NCBI RefSeq assembly: GCF_017873605.1
Contig: NZ_JAGGKI010000003.1
Coordinates: forward strand, 62,001-126,000
DNA from: Paenibacillus lactis
GTDB lineage: Bacteria > Bacillota > Bacilli > Paenibacillales > Paenibacillaceae
Direction of reading: 5' to 3'
Length of the DNA: 64,000 nt
The position numbers and the translations under genes are program-made. Within the stretch, counting starts at the first letter, position 1, and each line of letters begins with the position of its first letter. The notes beneath the pieces are model-generated. The model had not been told where the DNA came from. It searched no databases and saw only the letters and a program-made list of their open reading frames with translations. Positions 1-9,785 of the stretch are shown here, piece after piece.

Positions 1-330
1 GACAAGGCGGTCTGGATAATCGCGTTCGTAGGCTTCCGTCCGGTCCCGGATTTCCTGCCGAATGGCCGGGTGGGTAATCCGGTTCAGCGCTTCCCGCTGC
101 TCGGGGTCCCGAAAGATGATCTCCCCCAGCTTTTTTCGATTGAGCGTTCCGTCTTCCAGCAAAATATGTTGTCCGAAATGAGCGGTCACCTCAGCCAGCA
201 CCGGATGACCCGGGAGCATGACTTCCCGGGCGATGACATCCGCATCGACGAGAAGCGCCCCCTTCGTGGTCAGCATGGAGGACACGGTGCTTTTGCCTGT
301 TGCGATTCCTCCGGTTAAACCGATATTCAT
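1..330 (-). CDS. coaE: Dephospho-CoA kinase, C-terminus outside window
   Basis: Catalyses the last step of coenzyme A synthesis, ATP-dependent phosphorylation of dephospho-CoA, in the cytoplasm. The 110 codons read from the ATG at 330 begin with a P-loop at residues 7-15 (GGIATGKST), followed by DADVIAREV and the [11 protein letters not shown] segment typical of the family. The family is usually about 200 residues, so roughly half the gene lies beyond the window start. An AGGTGA ribosome site sits just before the ATG. It is the last visible gene of the polA-mutM-ytaF-coaE group, the same order as in Bacillus, and the spacing to ytaF is only 9 bases, which suggests co-transcription. Confidence 0.95.
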   Translation of the reverse strand, partial: MNIGLTGGIATGKSTVSSMLTTKGALLVDADVIAREVMLPGHPVLAEVTAHFGQHILLEDGTLNRKKLGEIIFRDPEQREALNRITHPAIRQEIRDRTEAYERDYPDRLV

Positions 331-339
331 GACTTCACC

Positions 340-1083
340 TCATAACAGCTTCATTATACCCATGATGATTAACAATAACGCGGGAAGGTACGAGATCAGA
401 CGCATGCCGTTCTTTGATGCAAACCGCAGTCCGACCCTCATCCCCAGCATTAGAAAGATCCCGCTGAATAGTGCGACCACTGAAGCCGTGCCGAGCGGGG
501 AAAAACCGAGCATCGCCGCGCCAAGACCGGCTCCGAATGCATCGAGCGACAGCGCAATGCCTAGCCACATCGCTTCCCATGAAGAGATGCTCCCGGAATT
601 GTCCATATCCGCTTGGACAGGGCTCCGCAGAATTTGGATGACGAGGCCAAGCTTGCGGATTTCAAATGAGAAAACCGCCTTCTGCAGAGCTTCGCCGCCA
701 CCCGCATGTTCTTCCCGGTTCACGCCCGACTGTTCGTCAGCCCGCGGTCCGTCCGTTCCGTAGTGCGCAATCCCCTGATCGATTCCATGCGCCCTTACCT
801 TGCGATCTCTTGTTCCCCAAACCTGCTGATATAACGACCATAAGCCGAGCAGAATCAGAATGGCCGCCCCGATCACCGATGCCGCTGACGGGGACAAAAA
901 CCGCTGGAGCAGCGCCCCCGCCTGCATGGAGACGCCAAGCACGAGTCCCGAACACAGCGAGATAATAAGAACGGACAGCAGCGGGATTTTGGTTTTGCGC
1001 AGACCGTATGTAACCCCTGCCCCAAACCCGTCCAAGCTTAGCGCCATAGCCAGCAGTATGGGCGAGAAAAAATGACTGAGCAC
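340..1083 (-). CDS. ytaF: Sporulation membrane protein YtaF
   Basis: Integral membrane protein related to the MntP/YtaF family; its exact transport role is not established. The protein has two similar halves, each opening with an ALSLDGFGAG or ALSLDAFGAG motif in a membrane segment (near residues 14 and 180), separated by a charged loop of about 70 residues (about 90-165). Around six membrane helices are visible. Its place between mutM and coaE matches the Bacillus ytaF locus, which supports the name strongly. No separate promoter was identified, and it probably belongs to the polA-to-coaE transcription unit or to a mutM-ytaF-coaE part of it. Confidence 0.9.
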   Translation of the reverse strand: MLSHFFSPILLAMALSLDGFGAGVTYGLRKTKIPLLSVLIISLCSGLVLGVSMQAGALLQRFLSPSAASVIGAAILILLGLWSLYQQVWGTRDRKVRAHGIDQGIAHYGTDGPRADEQSGVNREEHAGGGEALQKAVFSFEIRKLGLVIQILRSPVQADMDNSGSISSWEAMWLGIALSLDAFGAGLGAAMLGFSPLGTASVVALFSGIFLMLGMRVGLRFASKNGMRLISYLPALLLIIMGIMKLL

Positions 1084-1218
1084 CCTCTCTTCCCTCCTTC
1101 GCAGAACCCATCAAGCCTTCGCTTAGCCGTTATTTCATGGCAGCTAATAGCCTGATCAGCTTCCCAATTGTCTCCTCATTATATGAGTGGAGAAAAGAAG
1201 GGGTGCACGCCCAGTTCC

Positions 1219-2052
1219 TTACTTCCTGTCCGGCTGGCATGAAGGGCAGTAATGCGTGCCCCTTCCGCCGACAACCGTCTTGAAGACCGGACCGCCGCAG
1301 CCGTAGCAGGGCTCGTCCTTCCGGCCGTAGATTTTGAGACTGTGCTGGAACATGCCCATCTCGCCCTGACCGTTAACATAGGACTTAATGGAGGCCCCGC
1401 CCGCTTCTACCGCCTCGGACAGGGTGGCCACAATCGAATGGTACAGCCGGGACAGTTCATCGTCCCCGAGCTTATTGGCCGGGATCTCCGGATGAATGCC
1501 GGCCCGGAATAAGGATTCATCGACATATATATTTCCGATGCCGACGACATATGCCTGATTCAGCAGCACCGCTTTGATCTTCGTCTTCTTGCTGCCGATC
1601 ACTTCTTTGAAAGTATCCGGAGTCAGCGTATCGTCCAGAGGCTCATAGCCAAGCTTCGATAACGGCGGATGGTTAAACTCCTCGCCCGGTGCGAACAGAT
1701 GCATCGTGCCAAATTGGCGCACGTCCTTGTATCTCAATTCCGTACCGTCCGAAAAATGAAAAATGACGTGGGTATGCTTCTCTACGGGCTCATCCTTCCG
1801 GTAGAGCCCATAGCGGCCTTCCATCCGAAGGTGTGAGACAAGCACAAGCCCGTCCAGCAAGATGCGCAGAAACTTCCCCCTGCGCTCGACACCTTCAATC
1901 GTATGGCCTTTCAGCATAAATGCAAAAGCATCCACATCGTCAGGCCGCTGAATGATTCGCGGCAGATTTACGGTCACATGATCTATATATTTGCCTTTAA
2001 TCAATTGATTAAGGGTTCGTTTGACTGTTTCGACTTCCGGCAATTCCGGCAT
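1219..2052 (-). CDS. mutM: Formamidopyrimidine-DNA glycosylase (Fpg)
   Basis: Base-excision repair enzyme that removes 8-oxoguanine and formamidopyrimidines and cuts the abasic site. The start MPELPEVE gives the catalytic Pro2 and Glu3 after Met removal. Lys60 lies in RRGKFLRILL, matching the conserved substrate-contacting lysine. The C-terminal zinc finger is complete, with Cys249, Cys252, Cys269 and Cys272 in a C-x2-C-x16-C-x2-C arrangement. At 277 residues it has the normal length. A TATAAT-like box lies about 25 bases before the ribosome site (AGAGGTGAAGTT), so it may have its own promoter as well as read-through from polA. It is followed by ytaF after 135 bases. Confidence 0.97.
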   Translation of the reverse strand: MPELPEVETVKRTLNQLIKGKYIDHVTVNLPRIIQRPDDVDAFAFMLKGHTIEGVERRGKFLRILLDGLVLVSHLRMEGRYGLYRKDEPVEKHTHVIFHFSDGTELRYKDVRQFGTMHLFAPGEEFNHPPLSKLGYEPLDDTLTPDTFKEVIGSKKTKIKAVLLNQAYVVGIGNIYVDESLFRAGIHPEIPANKLGDDELSRLYHSIVATLSEAVEAGGASIKSYVNGQGEMGMFQHSLKIYGRKDEPCYGCGGPVFKTVVGGRGTHYCPSCQPDRK

Positions 2053-2381
2053 AATAACTTCACCTCTACCTCATTATACCGGAAGATGGGATGGAGCGGC
2101 ACCCACCTGGGGTGGAAACCTGTGGCATTTTATCCTAAATGACTTTGGTCCCGCCGACCTGCTGCCGCTGACTTCAAGACAGGCGATGCCGACAACGGTG
2201 CCGCCAAAGTAAATCCACGGACCGACCGGCACTTTCGTTCGCGTAGCTGCGCAACGCTAAAACCATCGTACCCGCGTGCCTCGCCGCGTTACTCCACATC
2301 GCCCTCGACGAATGCAGCTGTATCGCTTTCTACAGCTCCTAACGGCACCACCTTGCCTTGCCCCATCGGCCAGCAGAGACT
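2053..2381. other. mutM-polA spacer, no gene recognised
   Basis: This stretch of 329 bases between polA and mutM has no open frame with a usable start. A minus-strand frame encoding VPVGPWIYFGGTVVGIACLE is open for about 50 codons before a stop near the mutM ribosome site, but it has no start or ribosome site and may be a decayed remnant or chance. The part next to mutM contains TATAAT, a possible -10 box. Confidence 0.5.
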
Positions 2382-5039
2382 CTACTTCGCCTCGTACCAG
2401 TTCGTGCCGTAGCTGACCTCCGATTTCAGCGGAACCGACAGCGCTAGCGCATGGCTCATCACCTCAGGCACAAGCTCCTTCATGATTTCAAGCTCATCCT
2501 CCGGCACCTCGAATACCAATTCATCGTGTACCTGCAGCAGCATGCGGCTCTTCAGCTTGCGCTCCTGCAAGGCGGCATCCATATGAACCATCGCCAGCTT
2601 GATAATATCGGCGGCCGTCCCCTGAATCGGCGTATTCATCGCCGTCCGTTCGGCAAAGGAACGAAGGTTGAAGTTGCTTGCATTAATCTCGGGAAGGTAC
2701 CGTCTGCGTTCGAGCAGCGTCTTCACGTAACCGTTCTGCTTGGCTTCCTTAACGATTTCGTCCATGTAGCGGCGAACGCCCTGGAACACCTCGAAATACT
2801 GGTCGATGAAAGCCGCCGCTTCCTTCCGGGTGATGTTCAGGTTCTGCGACAGGCCGTAATCGCTGATGCCGTACACAATGCCGAAATTGACCGCCTTCGC
2901 GGACCGGCGCATGTTGGCATCAACCTCATCCACGCCGACGCCGAATACATCCATGGCCGTCTTCGTGTGAATGTCCATATCATGCAGGAACGCTTCCTTC
3001 AGCCGCTCGTCGTCCGAAATATGGGCAAGCACGCGCAGCTCGATCTGCGAATAGTCCGCGGCCAAAATGCTCCAGCCCGGCTCGGAAGGCACAAACACTT
3101 TGCGCAGCTTCCGTCCTTCCTCCAGCCTGATCGGAATATTCTGCAGGTTCGGATATTGGCTGCTCAGCCGTCCCGTGGCGGCGATAGTCTGACGGTAATA
3201 CGTATGCACCTTGCCCGTCTTCCCGGAAATCTCCTTCAACAGACCTTCAACATACGTCGATTGAAGCTTGGCAAGCGTCCGGTATTGGAGAATCAGCCGG
3301 ACGATATCGTGATACGGCGCCAGCTTCTCCAGCACTTCGGCGTCCGTCGAATAACCGGTCTTGGTCTTCTTGATGACAGGCAGCTGCAGCTTAACGAACA
3401 GAATTTCGCCGAGCTGTTTCGGAGAATTCAAATTAAATTCCGTTCCTGCAATCTCGTAAATTTCCTGAACGAGCCGCTCGATTTGCGCCTCGAACTCGCG
3501 CCCGAGCTCCTTCAGATCCTCCACATTGACGGCAATGCCCTGCTTCTCCATATCGGCCAAAATCCGGGACAGCGGCATTTCCAGATCATAGAACAGCGGA
3601 AGCATTTCATTATCGGCCAATTCCTTCTCCTGGAGCGGAATCAGCTGGGCGGCAGCCAGACATTTGCGGGCCATATGCTCGCTGAGCTTGTCCGTGTCCG
3701 GTACCTTGTATTTTGCCCCTTTCCCGAACACATCCTCATCCGCCTGCAGGTACGACAGGCCGTACTTCGCAGCCAATCCGCTAAGGCTCTGGTTCGCCTC
3801 TGTCGGATCAAGCAAATACCCGGCCAGATGAACGTCGAACGCCGCGCCGGCAAAAGGGATGTCCTGCCAATGAAGCGCCAGGTCGATCCGGTGAAGATCA
3901 TACCCGCGTTTTGGAATGTCGCTGCTGGCCAGCCACGTCCGGATCGGCTCCGCCGCCTCCGACTTCAGCACGTCGAACGGAATGTAGAACTGGCGGTCCT
4001 CCGTGGCCAGCGCCACGCCGATCACCTCCGCATGATGCGGGTTATCGCCATGGGTTTCCACATGCAGGATGCTGACCTGCTCCAGTACACCTGCAAGCTC
4101 CGCAAGCTTTCCTTCATCCACGATCGTCACGTCGATCTGAGCCTGCGGCTCCGACTCGGCTTCCGAGCCGCCTCCGCTCGTGCGGAGATCAAGCCGTTCG
4201 ATCAACGATTTGAATTCCAGCTTCGCCAGCGCGGGGCCGGCTGTCTCCTCGTTGAGACCATTAAACACCATATCGTCCAATGTCTGCTCAAGCGGTACCT
4301 CGCGGAAGATCGTCGCCAGCTTTTTGCTTAGAATCGCCGAATCGGCATGCTCCTCGATCTTTTCCTTCATCTTGCCCTTCAGCTCGCCAGAGCGGGCGAC
4401 AACCTCTTCTACCGAACCGAATTCATGCAGCAGCTTAAGCGCCGTCTTCTCGCCGACGCCAGGAACGCCGGGAATGTTGTCCGAGGCATCGCCCATCAGG
4501 CCTTTCAGATCAATGATCTGTTCGGGGGTGAGATCGTAACGCTCCTTGATCTGCTCCGGTCCGTAGTACTCGATTTCGGTGACGCCCTTGCGGACCATCG
4601 CAATCGTCGTATTCTCGGATGCCAGCTGCAGCATATCCTTGTCCCCGGACACGACCATCACCTTCCGGCCGGCTTCATCGGCCTGGCGCGTAATCGTTCC
4701 GATAATATCGTCGGCTTCATATCCGCCGATCTCGAATTGGGAAACGCCCAATCCTTTAAGCAGCTCCTTCAGCAGCGGAAATTGTCCGGACAGCTCCGGC
4801 GGCGTCTTCTGGCGGCCGCCCTTGTAATCCTGATAGTCCGCATGCCGAAACGTTTCCTTGCCCGCATCGAAGGCCACCATCATATGTGTTGGTTTATGCT
4901 CTTCGATCAGGCGAAGCAGCATGGTTGTAAAACCGTAAACGGCGTTCGTCTGCTGGCCGCTCGCATTCGTCAGCGGCGGCATGGCAAAGAACGCCCTGTA
5001 AATAATATTGTTTCCATCAATCAGGATCAGCTTGTCCAT
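2382..5039 (-). CDS. polA: DNA polymerase I
   Basis: Repair and Okazaki-fragment polymerase with an N-terminal 5'-3' nuclease. The start chosen is MDKLILIDGNN at 5039, preceded by GAGGTG; an in-frame ATG six codons earlier is possible. The 5' nuclease domain covers about residues 1-290. The middle 3'-5' exonuclease-like domain reads LHVETHGDN where proofreading enzymes have DTE, so it is probably inactive, as in other Bacillus-group Pol I proteins. Polymerase motifs A (DYSQIELRVLAHISDDERL), B (RRSAKAVNFGIVYG) and C (VHDELVFE, about residue 840) are intact. The protein is 885 residues, a normal length. It is followed on the same strand by mutM, ytaF and coaE. Confidence 0.98.
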   Translation of the reverse strand: MDKLILIDGNNIIYRAFFAMPPLTNASGQQTNAVYGFTTMLLRLIEEHKPTHMMVAFDAGKETFRHADYQDYKGGRQKTPPELSGQFPLLKELLKGLGVSQFEIGGYEADDIIGTITRQADEAGRKVMVVSGDKDMLQLASENTTIAMVRKGVTEIEYYGPEQIKERYDLTPEQIIDLKGLMGDASDNIPGVPGVGEKTALKLLHEFGSVEEVVARSGELKGKMKEKIEEHADSAILSKKLATIFREVPLEQTLDDMVFNGLNEETAGPALAKLEFKSLIERLDLRTSGGGSEAESEPQAQIDVTIVDEGKLAELAGVLEQVSILHVETHGDNPHHAEVIGVALATEDRQFYIPFDVLKSEAAEPIRTWLASSDIPKRGYDLHRIDLALHWQDIPFAGAAFDVHLAGYLLDPTEANQSLSGLAAKYGLSYLQADEDVFGKGAKYKVPDTDKLSEHMARKCLAAAQLIPLQEKELADNEMLPLFYDLEMPLSRILADMEKQGIAVNVEDLKELGREFEAQIERLVQEIYEIAGTEFNLNSPKQLGEILFVKLQLPVIKKTKTGYSTDAEVLEKLAPYHDIVRLILQYRTLAKLQSTYVEGLLKEISGKTGKVHTYYRQTIAATGRLSSQYPNLQNIPIRLEEGRKLRKVFVPSEPGWSILAADYSQIELRVLAHISDDERLKEAFLHDMDIHTKTAMDVFGVGVDEVDANMRRSAKAVNFGIVYGISDYGLSQNLNITRKEAAAFIDQYFEVFQGVRRYMDEIVKEAKQNGYVKTLLERRRYLPEINASNFNLRSFAERTAMNTPIQGTAADIIKLAMVHMDAALQERKLKSRMLLQVHDELVFEVPEDELEIMKELVPEVMSHALALSVPLKSEVSYGTNWYEAK

Positions 5040-5221
5040 AGAACACCTCGCACCCATAATTCTTCCTTACCTCATGATAACATAGGTTACCGCTAAATTC
5101 CGAATGATCCTCCCGTCTTACTTAAAAAATGAAGAATGCTTCCTAATAGACGCTCGGATAAATCCGGGGGATCTGCATTAAATCTGCGGTTGCTGCTTTA
5201 ATGGCAGGCCGTAGCATAAAA

Positions 5222-5246
5222 AAACGCCGGCATATAGCCGGCGTTC
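5222..5246 (-). terminator. Terminator of the pst-phoU operon
   Basis: A 9-base perfect stem (AACGCCGGC with GCCGGCGTT, 5-base loop) lies just after the phoU stop. On the minus strand it is followed by a run of seven T, the form of an intrinsic terminator. Confidence 0.85.
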
Positions 5247-5263
5247 CCGTTCTTTAAAGCATC

Positions 5264-5923
5264 TTATTGATTCAGGTCCGGACGGTGTCCCGTCACCAGA
5301 TAAACCGTGCTTTCCCCGATATTGGTCGCATGGTCGGCAATGCGTTCGATGTACCGGCCAACCATGACCAGCAGCATCGCTTGATTCGCCGTATCCGGAT
5401 CCGAGGTCAGGTGAGCGAATAGGTCCTGCAAAATAATGCTGTACAAATGATCCACCTGATCATCGTCCTGGGCCATTTTATAAGCCAGGTCCGTATTCTC
5501 CGTCAGATAGGATTCGATGGATTCCGATACCATCGCCCGCACTTGATCCGACATGCGCGGCAGATCCACCAAAGGCTTGATCAGCTTCTGGCCTTGGAGG
5601 CGAAGGGTGACTTTGGCAACGTCGCGTGCCAGATCCCCCATCCGCTCCAGATCGCTCGCGATCCGGAAGGCGACCAGAATGCGCCGCAAATCTTTCGCCA
5701 CCGGCTGCTGGGTGACGATCAGGCGCGAGCCGATGTCCATGATCTGCTCTTCCATCGCGTTCAGCTGGACGTCGTTGTCAACGACGCGCTGGGCTTTGTC
5801 CGCATCCAGGGTCTGCAGAGACTGTACGGCCAAGGCCAGTGCCTCCTCCATATGCTTTCCCATCTCGCGCAGTAATGTTTTCAGCTCGTCGAGCTGCTGG
5901 TCAAACTCAATTCTCCGGATCAT
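5264..5923 (-). CDS. phoU: Phosphate transport regulator PhoU
   Basis: Cytoplasmic accessory protein of the Pst transporter that dampens Pho signalling when phosphate is plentiful. The 219-residue protein has two PhoU three-helix repeats with the metal-binding patterns ERMGDLARD (about residue 93) and ERIADHATN (about residue 191). The start ATG follows GGAGGAGCACCAC. It is the last gene of pstS-C-A-B-phoU, 45 bases after pstB, and a strong intrinsic terminator lies just downstream. Expression should follow the Pho-box promoter in front of pstS. Confidence 0.96.
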   Translation of the reverse strand: MIRRIEFDQQLDELKTLLREMGKHMEEALALAVQSLQTLDADKAQRVVDNDVQLNAMEEQIMDIGSRLIVTQQPVAKDLRRILVAFRIASDLERMGDLARDVAKVTLRLQGQKLIKPLVDLPRMSDQVRAMVSESIESYLTENTDLAYKMAQDDDQVDHLYSIILQDLFAHLTSDPDTANQAMLLVMVGRYIERIADHATNIGESTVYLVTGHRPDLNQ

Positions 5924-5968
5924 GTGGTGCTCCTCCTATCTATGCTTAAGAAGATGATAATTGAACCA

Positions 5969-6724
5969 TTAACCGAAACGGCCGGAAATATAATCCTCGG
6001 TGCGGGCATCCGAAGGCGTGGAGAAGAGAACGTCGGTGCTAGCCGACTCCACCACCTCACCGTTCAAGAAAAACACCGTCTGGCCAGATACCCGAGCGGC
6101 CTGGTGCATGTTGTGCGTAACCATAACGATTGTATAAGTGCTCTTCAATTCCTGAACCAGCTCTTCAATCTTCAGGGTCGAGATCGGGTCAAGCGCAGAG
6201 GTCGCCTCATCCATGAGAAGGATATCCGGCTGAACGGCCAGCGCACGCGCGATGCACAGACGCTGCTGTTGACCGCCTGAAAGGCTCAGCGCCGAACGCT
6301 TCAAATAGTCCTTGACCTCTTCCCACAGCGCAGCTTGCTTCAAGCTCTGCTCAACGATGCCGTCCAGATCGGACTTGCTCTTGATGCCGTGCAGGCGCGG
6401 TCCGTAGGCAATATTGTCATAGATCGATTTCGGGAACGGATTCGGCTGCTGGAACACCATGCCGACCTGCTTGCGCAGGGCTTCCACATGAACGTCCTCG
6501 CCGTAAATTTCGGTGCCGCCGATCCGCACGCTGCCCTCGATCCGGGTTGCCGGAATCATGTCATTCATGCGGTTCAAGGTCCGAAGCAGCGTCGATTTAC
6601 CGCAGCCGGAAGGTCCGATGAATGCGGTGACTGTTTTTTCGGGTATGTCCAGATCGACATTTTTGAGCGCATGATACGTGTCGTAGTATAGGTTCAGTTT
6701 CTCAATCTGTATGATGGCTTCCAT
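5969..6724 (-). CDS. pstB: Phosphate ABC transporter ATP-binding protein
   Basis: ATPase of the high-affinity phosphate importer PstSCAB, bound to the inner face of the membrane. Its motifs are Walker [10 protein letters not shown] (about residues 33-41), a Q-loop in [12 protein letters not shown], the ABC signature [10 protein letters not shown], Walker [14 protein letters not shown] and the switch histidine in [10 protein letters not shown]. The [12 protein letters not shown] stretch is typical of PstB rather than other ABC ATPases. At 251 residues it has the expected length. It lies between pstA and phoU in the standard operon order. Confidence 0.98.
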   Translation of the reverse strand: MEAIIQIEKLNLYYDTYHALKNVDLDIPEKTVTAFIGPSGCGKSTLLRTLNRMNDMIPATRIEGSVRIGGTEIYGEDVHVEALRKQVGMVFQQPNPFPKSIYDNIAYGPRLHGIKSKSDLDGIVEQSLKQAALWEEVKDYLKRSALSLSGGQQQRLCIARALAVQPDILLMDEATSALDPISTLKIEELVQELKSTYTIVMVTHNMHQAARVSGQTVFFLNGEVVESASTDVLFSTPSDARTEDYISGRFG

Positions 6725-6781
6725 ATTTTATTCATGTCTCCTTTTTTACGATTCGATCTGCCTTATCGTCTCTTGCGCGTC

Positions 6782-7657
6782 TTAGATGTTCTTCGAATAC
6801 TTATTCCGGATCCATACCGCTGCAATGTTCATAATGAACAGCATGATGAGAAGCAGAATAATACCCGATGCCGCCAGCTCGTGGAATGCTTCACTTGGTC
6901 TGGATATCCAGTTGAAGATCTGGATCGGCATTACGGTGAAGGAATCCAGCAGATTTTCCGGCAAAAAGGCTACGTACGTTAAGGCGCCTATCATAATGAG
7001 CGGTGCGGTTTCCCCGATTGCCCGTGACAAAGCCAGAATGACCCCTGTCATGATGCCGGGCATCGCCGACGGCAGGACCGACTTGGATACGGTCTGCCAT
7101 TTCGTCGCGCCAAGCGCATAGGAGGCGTCCCGCCGATTTTTCGGAACGGCGCGGAGCGCTTCCTGTGCCGCTACGATAATGATCGGAAGGACAAGCAGCG
7201 TCATCGTCAGGACCCCGGACAGCAAGCTGCGTCCAAGATTCATGCCGCGGACGAAAATCGCCAGGCCCAGAATGCCGTAAATAATAGAAGGAACGCCTGC
7301 AAGCGTACTGATATTCAGCTGAATGAGCCGAACCCAGCGGCTGCGTCCCGCATATTCTTCAAGAAAGATCGCTGCCCCGACGCCCAGGATGAAGGATAGC
7401 GGAGCCATCAGGAGCAGCAAATAAATCGTGCCGACAATCGGCGACTTCAGACCGGCCCGGTCCGCAATCCGGGAAGGATAATTCGTGAATAAGTCCGGCG
7501 ACAGCCGGTGAATTCCGTCCATCACGATCGTGCCGATGAGTGCCATCAGGACAAGAATGCCGATGCTGGTGCAGGCGAGAAAAATCATATGCAGGGTTTG
7601 GTCACTAATGCGTCTTCGGTTGATTCTCTTGCTGTCTCCCAGATTCAAACGTTCCAT
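6782..7657 (-). CDS. pstA: Phosphate ABC transporter permease PstA
   Basis: Membrane permease that forms the phosphate channel with PstC. About six hydrophobic segments are present, with the permease EAA-type loop around REAL/ALGATKWQTVSKSVLPSAMPGI. A basic N-terminal cytoplasmic tail (residues 1-25) precedes the first helix. The start codon immediately abuts the pstC stop codon (TAG-ATG), and the ribosome site GGAGGAATAC lies inside the end of pstC, so translation is probably coupled. Length 291 residues is normal for the family. Confidence 0.96.
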   Translation of the reverse strand: MERLNLGDSKRINRRRISDQTLHMIFLACTSIGILVLMALIGTIVMDGIHRLSPDLFTNYPSRIADRAGLKSPIVGTIYLLLLMAPLSFILGVGAAIFLEEYAGRSRWVRLIQLNISTLAGVPSIIYGILGLAIFVRGMNLGRSLLSGVLTMTLLVLPIIIVAAQEALRAVPKNRRDASYALGATKWQTVSKSVLPSAMPGIMTGVILALSRAIGETAPLIMIGALTYVAFLPENLLDSFTVMPIQIFNWISRPSEAFHELAASGIILLLIMLFIMNIAAVWIRNKYSKNI

Positions 7658-8590
7658 CTAGTATTCCTCCCTGAAGCGGCGAGCGACCCACTGCGCCAAA
7701 ATATTAAGCAAGAAGGTAATGACGAACAGCGTCAAACCTACCGCAAAAATAGTACCGTACTCGATCGTACCGCGCGGTACGTCACCCATGCTGACCTGAA
7801 CGATGTACGAGGTCATCGTCTGGATGCTCTCCAGCGGGTTCAATGTCAGCTGCGGCGTTGCCCCCGCGGCTACGGTAACGATCATCGTCTCGCCGATCGC
7901 CCGCGAGAAAGCCAGGACGAACGAAGACACGACCCCGGACAAGGCTGCAGGCAGCACGATTTTCAGCGCTACCTCAAAGCGGGTAGCCCCGAGCGCATAG
8001 GCGCCGTGGCGCAACGTTTTCGGCACAGCCCGCATGGCGTCCTCGCTCAGGGAGGAGATCATCGGCAGCACCATAACGCCGACGACGATCCCTGCGCTAA
8101 GCGCATTGAATATGCCCATATCGGGAAAAATCTTTTGAAGGAATGGCGTGACGGCTTCCAATGCAAAATAACCGTAAACAATCGTCGGTACTCCGGCCAA
8201 TACCTCAAGTACCGGTTTGACTACCCCCCGAACCCGGGCAGGAGCGTATTCATTCAAATAAATAGCGCATGCCAAGCCGATAGGCACTGCGAATAAGATC
8301 GCAATGCCTGTAATCAGCAGTGTGCCGCCCAGGAGGGGCAGCACGCCGAATTCTTTTGGAGGGAGAATCGGACTCCATGTCGTTCCTGTCAGGAAGGACC
8401 ACACCGGCACTTCCTTAAAGAAGATGATGGATTCCTGTAACAGTGTATATACAATCCCGATGGTGGTGACGACCGATAGCAGTGCGCACATGCCGAGCAG
8501 AATCGGAATGATTTTATCGGAGAGGCGCGTTTTGCTGCGACGAAACGTCATTTGCTTAGGTGCACCCGCCACGGATGATGTTTTGTTCAT
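7658..8590 (-). CDS. pstC: Phosphate ABC transporter permease PstC
   Basis: Second permease subunit of the PstSCAB phosphate importer. The 310 residues hold about six membrane segments and the permease loop ALGATRFEVALKIVLPAALSGVVSS. The conserved FLTGTTWSP and PTIVYGYFAL segments are typical of PstC. A positively charged N-terminus precedes the first helix. It lies 39 bases after pstS and abuts pstA, the standard pst order. Confidence 0.96.
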   Translation of the reverse strand: MNKTSSVAGAPKQMTFRRSKTRLSDKIIPILLGMCALLSVVTTIGIVYTLLQESIIFFKEVPVWSFLTGTTWSPILPPKEFGVLPLLGGTLLITGIAILFAVPIGLACAIYLNEYAPARVRGVVKPVLEVLAGVPTIVYGYFALEAVTPFLQKIFPDMGIFNALSAGIVVGVMVLPMISSLSEDAMRAVPKTLRHGAYALGATRFEVALKIVLPAALSGVVSSFVLAFSRAIGETMIVTVAAGATPQLTLNPLESIQTMTSYIVQVSMGDVPRGTIEYGTIFAVGLTLFVITFLLNILAQWVARRFREEY

Positions 8591-8629
8591 TCTCCTCTTC
8601 CCTTTCTATTACCTGGAATAACCGTTCAA

Positions 8630-9658
8630 TTATTGGGCCAGCTTGCCTTTTTCCTCTTCATATTGCTCATCTTGCAGAGGAACGAAGCCAACTTCGCCCG
8701 CCAAGCTTCCGGCATTCTCAAGGTAGAAGTCTACGAAAGCCTTCACTTCAGGACGTTCCATTTCCTTCTTGCTTACGTAGATGTAAAGCGGACGGGACAA
8801 TGGAGCATAGCTGTTGTCTTTAATCGTTTCCATGCTTGGCGCTACTGTTGCAGTACCGTTGTCGATCGGAACCAGCTTCAATTTGTCCTGATTCTCTTCG
8901 TAGAAGGAAAATCCGAAATATCCGATAGAGTTCTTATCGCCGGCAACACCCTGTACAACGGCATTCGTGTCGGCACTGAACGTAATCTGGCTGTCGTTAC
9001 GGCTGGATTGAGCTTCGCCGTTAATGGCTTCGGTGAAGTAGTCGAAGGTTCCATGGTCCGTACCAGGGGAGTAGATTTTGATCTCCTCGGCAGGCCAGCC
9101 TTCACGTACGTCCGCCCATGTTTTTACTTTGCTGTTTGGCTCATAGATTTTCTTCAACTCATCTACGGTAAGCTTATCTACAAAATCATTATCCGGATTG
9201 ACAACGACGGACAGTCCGTCATAAGCAACCAGAACTTCGTTGTATTCAACATTGTTCTTCTTGAGCTCTTCCGCTTCTGTATCTTTAATTGGACGGGATG
9301 CATTCGCAATTGCGATTTCGCCGGTTGCAAAGCGCTTGAAGCCTGCGCCTGTACCGCCGGTTCCGATTGGAACGCGTACGTCCGGATTTGCTGCTCCGAA
9401 TTCCTCAGCGATCGCTTCTGTCAACGGATGCACCGTGCTGGATCCATCGATTTCAATCGTTCCGGACAAAGCATCCGTCGTTTTGCTTTCTTCTTGTTGA
9501 GCAGAGCTGCCGTTACTGTTCGTTTCTCCCGACGCGCTGCCCGTTGTACTGTTTCCGCCTCCGCAAGCTGCGAGAATGGCGCTCAGCATCAGCACCAGAA
9601 CGAGAATGCCTGCTGGTTTACGACCCCTTTTTCTAAACAAACGAATCCACTCCTTCAA
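8630..9658 (-). CDS. pstS: Phosphate-binding lipoprotein PstS
   Basis: Extracellular phosphate-binding component of the Pst importer, anchored as a lipoprotein. A basic signal peptide and hydrophobic core end in the lipobox LAAC with Cys32 as the lipidation site, followed by a Ser/Thr/Gly/Asn-rich linker to about residue 62. The mature domain has DGSSTVHPLTEAIAEEF, GTGGTGAGFKRFATGE and ASRPIKD, the phosphate-binding segments of the PstS family. It is the first gene of pstSCAB-phoU and lies behind a periodic Pho box and a TATATT -10 box, so strong induction by PhoP under phosphate starvation is expected. Confidence 0.97.
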   Translation of the reverse strand: MKEWIRLFRKRGRKPAGILVLVLMLSAILAACGGGNSTTGSASGETNSNGSSAQQEESKTTDALSGTIEIDGSSTVHPLTEAIAEEFGAANPDVRVPIGTGGTGAGFKRFATGEIAIANASRPIKDTEAEELKKNNVEYNEVLVAYDGLSVVVNPDNDFVDKLTVDELKKIYEPNSKVKTWADVREGWPAEEIKIYSPGTDHGTFDYFTEAINGEAQSSRNDSQITFSADTNAVVQGVAGDKNSIGYFGFSFYEENQDKLKLVPIDNGTATVAPSMETIKDNSYAPLSRPLYIYVSKKEMERPEVKAFVDFYLENAGSLAGEVGFVPLQDEQYEEEKGKLAQ

Positions 9659-9688
9659 AATGGTTGTTGTCTTTACTAACCGTCTTAC

Positions 9689-9749
9689 AATATAGATCTT
9701 AATCCCCTAATGTAATTGCAGTTTTTCAGAAATGTAAACGCAGTGTAAA
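9689..9749 (-). promoter_or_regulatory. Pho-box promoter of pstS
   Basis: Read on the minus strand, hexamers TTTACA (9744-9749), TTTACA (9733-9738) and ATTACA (9711-9716) start exactly 11 or 22 bases apart, with a degenerate GAAAAA in the third register (9722-9727). This matches the direct-repeat TT(A/C/T)ACA array bound by PhoP dimers. A TATATT -10 box (9689-9694) follows 16 bases after the last repeat. Confidence 0.9.
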
Positions 9750-9785
9750 ATTTATAATAGAATGCTAGACTTGCAGATTCACATC

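Noticed and set aside
2451..4331. 626-codon plus-strand frame antisense to polA
   Set aside because: Antisense shadow of polA with no ribosome site or recognisable domain.
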